From contig NZ_JAHHIT010000079.1 of NCBI RefSeq assembly GCF_024539675.1, forward strand, positions 1 through 47,741: a stretch of 47,741 bases of DNA, in the 5' to 3' direction. Below the pieces are notes generated by a model, which did not search any database, was not told the origin of the DNA, and worked only from the letters and a program-made list of their open reading frames with translations. Below, one piece after another: positions 44,009 through 47,741 of the stretch (positions within the stretch are counted from its first letter, which is position 1; every line of letters begins with the position of its first letter). Made by a program: the position numbers and the translations under genes. This DNA comes from Streptomyces hilarionis. GTDB lineage: Bacteria; Actinomycetota; Actinomycetes; Streptomycetales; Streptomycetaceae.

Positions 44009-44935
44009 TCAGCACACCCGGATGTCGCGCCCGTCGTTGTCCTTCGCCTCGTCGTTCCCCCACCGCTGGAGGTAGTACGCGGAGATGTACGCGCGGCCCG
44101 AACCGCCCGGCGCCACCTCGTCGAGGTCGGTGAGCAGCCACCAGTGGTTGAAGGAGTTCCCCACACGCACCTCGGAGCCCGGCTTCTTGCACAGGACGTA
44201 GTTGGTGCCCTTGAGCAGCTTCCCCTGCACCGCGCAGCGGGGGCCGGTGTCGCCGACGCAGTCGACGGCGGCGTAGCCCGGGGCGTCGGCGAAGGTGTCG
44301 ACCCAGAACCGCTCCGGGGTGCCGCCGCCGCAGGCGTTGGTGCTGGTGACCTGGGGGAACGGCCCGCTCGGGGAAAGCCGGTACTCGGTGCCCTGGATCA
44401 CCGGGTGCACCATCTCGTCCGTCTCGCCGTCGTTGTCCCCGTTGGTGTCGTAGAGCTGCTCGTAGTGCAGGTGCGCCGAGGTGGTGCCGACGAGCCCGAG
44501 CCTGCCGAGCGGTGCGCCCGAGGCGACCTGCTGGCCCACCCGCACGTCGCGGCGGTCCATGTGCAGGTACACGGAGAACCAGCCGCCCCCGTGGTTGATC
44601 TCCAGGCCGCCCGGCTCGAAGAGCTGGTTGACCGTGCCGGCGGCCGAGGCGACGACCGACGCGCCGAGCGTCTGACCGCCGACGCGGTACATGTCGAGCT
44701 TCTTGTCGTCGGGTGCGTGGCCCTCGTAGGTCTGCAACTGCCAGGTCTCGCCACAGGCGAAGGGCAGCCGGAAGTCGGGCCGGGCGCCCGCGGTCGCCTG
44801 CGTCGGCGTGGCGGCCGCGGGGGACGCCCCGGCGGACGTCCACAGCCCGAACGACGCGAGGACGGCCGCTACGGCGAGGACGAACGGTCTGCGCAGCGGC
44901 GCCCCGAAGGCGCGACTGCTGCGGGATGTGCGCAT
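44009..44935 (-). CDS. Secreted M23-family metallopeptidase (peptidoglycan-directed)
   Basis: 308 residues from ATG 44935 with AAGGAGGG upstream, a very strong RBS. The signal peptide covers residues 1-42 (RRPFVLAVAAVLASFGLW then an Ala-rich cleavage site). The LytM/M23 domain (about 55-190) shows first-ligand text EGHAPDDKKLDMYR, AAGTVNQLF, SVYLHM and the second motif HLHYEQ; the usual His of HxxxD is in place (GHAPDD). A C-terminal 110-residue domain with four Cys (ACGGG, DCVGD, RCAVQ, LCKKP) resembles an SH3-like or wall-binding module. It should cut peptidoglycan cross-bridges or a related substrate outside the cell. Confidence 0.85.
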   Translation of the reverse strand: MRTSRSSRAFGAPLRRPFVLAVAAVLASFGLWTSAGASPAAATPTQATAGARPDFRLPFACGETWQLQTYEGHAPDDKKLDMYRVGGQTLGASVVASAAGTVNQLFEPGGLEINHGGGWFSVYLHMDRRDVRVGQQVASGAPLGRLGLVGTTSAHLHYEQLYDTNGDNDGETDEMVHPVIQGTEYRLSPSGPFPQVTSTNACGGGTPERFWVDTFADAPGYAAVDCVGDTGPRCAVQGKLLKGTNYVLCKKPGSEVRVGNSFNHWWLLTDLDEVAPGGSGRAYISAYYLQRWGNDEAKDNDGRDIRVC

Positions 44936-45151
44936 GGAATCCCTCCTTGCCCGCCCGGCGCGGTGCCGGACGGTCGTTTCCTGCGGTGCCGGCCCGGCGG
45001 CGGTCGTGGGCGAGGACGCGCGGGAGTGGTTCCTCCCCCGAGGGCCGACCGCGTTCGCGCGCCGTGAGATCGCCGTCGCCGATCCGTTCCTCCGCCGTCG
45101 TGACGGGACCGGCGCCTCTGGAAGGTATGCGTGGGAGTGCGAGGCGCGGCA

Positions 45152-45167
45152 TCCGGAAGATTCCGGA
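45152..45167. promoter_or_regulatory. Perfect operator-like palindrome between divergent genes
   Basis: TCCGGAAGATTCCGGA: 7-base arms around a GA centre. It is 217 bases upstream of the M23 gene and 209 bases upstream of the PPOX gene, in the otherwise unremarkable gap 44936-45375. The regulator is unknown. Confidence 0.5.
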
Positions 45168-45315
45168 GTGACACCCGGCCGGGAGAATTTCTGGATTTCG
45201 TGCGCCGGGGATGTCGAGAACGTCGGGCAGGCTCCGTCCCAGGGGCACGAGCGGCCACCGCCGGTCGCACGACACGCACGACGCCGATGACAGTGCTGAC
45301 TCCGACGGCCCAGAG

Positions 45316-45360
45316 GGACCCGACGGACCCGACGACCCCGACGACCCGGACGACCCCGAC
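45316..45360 (+). repeat. Five 9-bp tandem repeats ending at the ribosome binding site
   Basis: GGACCCGAC, GGACCCGAC, GACCCCGAC, GACCCGGAC and GACCCCGAC run directly into the GAAGGA RBS (45361-45366) of the PPOX gene. Read in the gene frame they give Pro-Asp-Asp repeats, so an N-terminal extension from an upstream ATG (45211) cannot be fully excluded. Confidence 0.8.
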
Positions 45361-45375
45361 GAAGGAACGATCACC

Positions 45376-45873
45376 ATGCAGCCGAACGAGATCGCCGACA
45401 TCCTGAACCGACCGATCAGCCGCGAGCTGCTGGCGCGCGACCTGACCCGGCTGGCCTACGTCGCCAAGGACGGCACCCCGCGCAGCATCCCGATCGCGTT
45501 CACCTGGAACGGCTCGGAGATCATCCTGTGCACCACGAAGAACGCCCCGAAACTGCACGCGCTGCGCGCGAACCCGACGGTGGCCCTGACCATCGACACC
45601 GAGTCCCACCCGCCGAAGATCCTGCTGATCCGCGGACGGGTCGAGCTGGACGTCGTCGACGGCATCCCGGAGGAGTACCTCCAGATGAACGGCAGCTACG
45701 AGATGACGTCCGAGCAGCGCGTCGCGTGGGAGGCCGAGATCCGCTCGCTGTACGACGGCATGGTCCGGATCGTCGTCACCCCGACCTGGGCGAAGCTCAT
45801 CGACTTCGAGACCACCCTGCCCTCCGCGGTCGAGGAACTGGTCCGGCGGCGGGCCGAACGCGAGCACTCCTGA
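45376..45873 (+). CDS. PPOX-fold (pyridoxamine 5'-phosphate oxidase-like) flavin/F420-binding protein
   Basis: 165 residues from ATG 45376, with GAAGGA nine bases upstream. The split-barrel signature is visible: LTRLAYVAKDGTPRSIPIAFTWNGSEIILCTTKNAPKLHALRANPTVAL, then an IRGRVELD strand. Members bind FMN or F420 and reduce or oxidise small molecules; some have no known reaction. The length is normal for a single-domain member. It forms a converging pair with the metallophosphoesterase gene, 28 bases apart. The cofactor cannot be told from the sequence. Confidence 0.82.
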   Translation: MQPNEIADILNRPISRELLARDLTRLAYVAKDGTPRSIPIAFTWNGSEIILCTTKNAPKLHALRANPTVALTIDTESHPPKILLIRGRVELDVVDGIPEEYLQMNGSYEMTSEQRVAWEAEIRSLYDGMVRIVVTPTWAKLIDFETTLPSAVEELVRRRAEREHS

Positions 45874-45901
45874 ACCGCGTCCCCGGACAGCTGGGCGGAG
45901 T

Positions 45902-47107
45902 TCATCGCGGGGAGCGGAGCACGAGCAGGGTGATCTCGCTCGGGGCGAAGACGCGGAACGGCGGGCCCCAGAAGCCGGTGCCCCGGCTCGTGTAGAGGAG
46001 GGTGCGGGCGCCGTGACGGCTCAGGCCCGCCACCACGGGCTGGTCGATGCGGACCAGGTGGTGGAAGGGCCAGATCTGGCCGCCGTGGGTGTGGCCGGAG
46101 AGCTGGAGGTCGATCCCGGCGGCTGCCGCGCGGTCGACGAACTTGGGCTGGTGTGCCAGGAGCAGGACGGGCAGGTCCGGGTCCGCGCCCTTCAGGGCTC
46201 CGGCGAGGTGGGCGCGGTGGCCGGCCAGACCGGAGGACTCGGCGGTGACGTCGTCGACGCCGGCGACCACGAGGGTGTCCCCGCCGCGTTCGAGCAGCAG
46301 ATGGCTGTTACGCAACGGTTCCCAGCCCAGCTCGTCCATCAGGTCGACCCAGCCCTGGGCCTCGCTGTAGTACTCGTGGTTGCCGGTGACGTAGACCCGG
46401 GCTCGGGTGGCCCGCACGGTGCCGAGCGGGGCGGCCTGGGCGCGGCGACGGTCCGCGGTGCCGTCCGCGATGTCGCCGGCGTGGCAGACCAGGTCGGCCT
46501 CCAGGGCGTTCACCGTCTCGCAGACCCGCGCCGACCAGCGGGCGCGATCGAGCGGGCCGTAGTGGGTGTCGGTGACGAGGACGACGCGCGTGCCGTCCAG
46601 TCCCGGTCCCAGCCGCGGAAGCGGCACGTCGAGACGGCGCACGCGCGGTACCCGGCGGGCCTCGGCGTACCCCCAGGCCAGGAGCACGGCGGTCACGCCG
46701 AGGACGGCCCACGTGACCGTGCGGGCCCGGTCCTGGCCGTCACCGACGCCGGCCACGGTCAGGGCCGGGCGCAGCAGGACGCCGAGCAGAACGGACCAGG
46801 TGAACAGGATCCAGCTCCCGCCCAGGAGGCTGTCGCCGAGGATCGCGGCCCGGTCCTGCTGACGCCGGCCGTGGCCACGCGCCATGGCGAGCGGCATGCC
46901 GACGAGGCCCAGGGCGAACAGGGCGGTGCCGATCAGCGTGACGGGCAGGGGCCAGTGCTGCCCGGTGTGCAGGAGCACCCAGCAGGGCACGGCCCACAGC
47001 AGGACGGGCGCGATCAGGGGGAGGTAGGGCATCAGGCGGCGCAGCGCGTTCGGCCGCGGTGCTCGCACCGCGCTGTCGGCGGGCCGGGTGTCGCTGGTGT
47101 CGGTCAC
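45902..47107 (-). CDS. Membrane-anchored metallophosphoesterase (YaeI/YkuE-like)
   Basis: 401 residues from GTG 47107 with GGAGGGG about five bases upstream. The N-terminal 145 residues contain four hydrophobic helices. The calcineurin-like phosphoesterase domain (about 165-395) follows with all metal motifs: VTDTHYGPLD, CHAGDIADG, VTGNHEYY, LLAHQP and SGHTHGGQIW. Related proteins are phosphodiesterases or lipid-A precursor-like hydrolases acting at the membrane; the substrate here is not known. It is the last complete gene of the window and reads away from the control region at the right end. Confidence 0.87.
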   Translation of the reverse strand: MTDTSDTRPADSAVRAPRPNALRRLMPYLPLIAPVLLWAVPCWVLLHTGQHWPLPVTLIGTALFALGLVGMPLAMARGHGRRQQDRAAILGDSLLGGSWILFTWSVLLGVLLRPALTVAGVGDGQDRARTVTWAVLGVTAVLLAWGYAEARRVPRVRRLDVPLPRLGPGLDGTRVVLVTDTHYGPLDRARWSARVCETVNALEADLVCHAGDIADGTADRRRAQAAPLGTVRATRARVYVTGNHEYYSEAQGWVDLMDELGWEPLRNSHLLLERGGDTLVVAGVDDVTAESSGLAGHRAHLAGALKGADPDLPVLLLAHQPKFVDRAAAAGIDLQLSGHTHGGQIWPFHHLVRIDQPVVAGLSRHGARTLLYTSRGTGFWGPPFRVFAPSEITLLVLRSPR

Positions 47108-47169
47108 GCTTCCCCTCCCGGCCGGGCTGCCGTCTCGCGCACTCTATCCGTACGGCGGGCAGAAACCCC

Positions 47170-47401
47170 TTTCGAATCTTTCGGAAATGTCTCCGAACCA
47201 TTGCGCGACAAGGTAGGAATGGCGGGCCCTCCGGTCAAGACCTGCCGCCGATCTGTCCGCATCCAGTTCCTCTCCGGAGTCGCCGACGCCCGAGACCCGG
47301 GGCTGGTGATCCCGCTGGGCAGGCGAGGGGAGGGCATGGAGGCAGTGGTCTTGATGACGGATCGGAATCTCGAAAGATTCGAAATCTGATCGGAAACTTT
47401 C
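47170..47401. promoter_or_regulatory. Cluster of CGAA-N3-TTCG sites in the right-end control region
   Basis: CGAATCTTTCG (47173-47183) and CGAAAGATTCG (47371-47381) lie in a 14-base inverted repeat (47170-47183 and 47371-47384). A third site GAAACTTTC (47393-47401) is a perfect palindrome 13 bases before a -35 box. A TTCGGA/TCCGAA inverted repeat (47180-47197) adjoins the first. Sites of this form precede plant-polysaccharide genes in Streptomyces (BxlR/xylanase type). Confidence 0.5.
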
Positions 47402-47414
47402 TCTGTGGCGACTA

Positions 47415-47443
47415 TTGACGCTCGCCTCAGATCCCTCAATCAT
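47415..47443 (+). promoter_or_regulatory. Likely promoter reading towards the right edge
   Basis: TTGACG (47415-47420), 17 bases, AATCAT (47438-47443). The spacing is ideal and the region is unusually AT-rich for this genome. It lies directly after the GAAACTTTC site and would transcribe the gene that starts near 47718. Confidence 0.5.
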
Positions 47444-47717
47444 CCCTCTCTGAGTGGCCGACGGCGGTTCGAGATCCCGACCGCATCGGCCCGCAGTGGT
47501 TGAGCCGCACGGCAGACGCACGCCCGGACCCGCCGGAGCCGCCGGAGACGCACGCCCGGCCGTACCGCGGATCCGCGCACCGAAAGACCCGCGCCACCCC
47601 GTTCCCCCGTTGTGTTCCGGTGAGGTCCGCACGAGCGCATCCCGGCTGTCCGCGCAGCCGGAACGGTGCGCGGCGCCGTGTGACGGTCCCCCCGGCCGAG
47701 TCGCGATGGAGCACGCC

Positions 47718-47741
47718 ATGCCCGTGTCGAGACACCCCGCC
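47718..47741 (+). CDS. Possible start of a gene cut by the window edge
   Basis: ATG 47718 has GGAG six bases upstream, and an in-frame ATG is also present at 47706. Only eight codons are visible (MPVSRHPA), so the product cannot be named. The upstream sites suggest a secreted glycosidase or sugar-uptake gene (inference). 47444-47717 otherwise holds only GC-rich leader with no other gene. Confidence 0.3.

Noticed and set aside
47170..47384. The 14-base inverted repeat as the ends of a small mobile element
   Set aside because: There is no target-site duplication or transposase and the inner part is plain intergenic DNA; regulatory sites of the CGAA-N3-TTCG form explain the repeat better.

Overview
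The window is typical of a Streptomyces chromosome: very high G+C with strong third-position GC, GTG and TTG starts, many secreted enzymes with ricin-B lectin domains, SARP, TetR, AraC and SpoIIE-type phosphatase regulators, and four genes carrying the rare TTA (bldA) codon. I see no rRNA, tRNA, insertion sequence, prophage or CRISPR array. About 33 intact or partial protein genes and two decayed genes are supported.

Layout. 1-4.3 kb: 3' part of an AfsR/SARP-type NB-ARC regulator, an AraC-family regulator, an HSL-type esterase and, right behind it, a decayed second alpha/beta hydrolase. 4.3-8.3 kb: an NAD(P)-binding epimerase-like gene facing a secreted amidohydrolase-like protein with a discoidin domain and a TetR gene; a perfect TetR-like operator lies between the two transcription units. 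8.3-13 kb: two divergent paralogous PAS-GAF-PP2C phosphatases, the second with an added HATPase domain. 13.1-16.3 kb: a short SARP regulator translationally coupled to a TIM-barrel amidohydrolase, then a fold-III PLP decarboxylase, which looks like a small metabolic operon of unknown product. 17-18.8 kb: a polytopic membrane protein.

19.7-32.3 kb is the centrepiece: seven consecutive secreted carbohydrate-active enzymes, all on the + strand and all carrying a ricin-B/CBM13-type lectin module: SGNH esterase, GH54 alpha-L-arabinofuranosidase, GH27 alpha-galactosidase-like, a clan GH-A glycosidase, GH59 galactosylceramidase-like, GH29 alpha-L-fucosidase-like and a CE1-like esterase. The last six probably form one operon of about 11 kb. 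The activities predicted (removal of Ara, alpha-Gal, beta-Gal, Fuc and ester groups) suggest debranching of a plant arabinogalactan-like glycan, but no transporter or dedicated regulator lies within the cluster. Two of the genes have an early TTA codon, so bldA dependence is likely.

32.4-37.4 kb: an RNase J, probably a second paralogue, an HxlR regulator facing a decayed LysE exporter, and an ABC half-transporter with a TTA codon. 37.6-41.1 kb: a lipoprotein (TTA), an SMI1/KNR4-family protein and a LysR regulator with no normal start codon. 41.5-44 kb: an FHA-domain protein overlapping a membrane Ser/Thr kinase that has a 65-residue acidic insert in its N-lobe and HGD in place of HRD. 44-47.1 kb: an M23 peptidase, a PPOX-fold protein and a membrane-anchored metallophosphoesterase. 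The last 630 bases hold CGAA-N3-TTCG sites and a promoter, apparently the control region of a gene that begins at the window edge.
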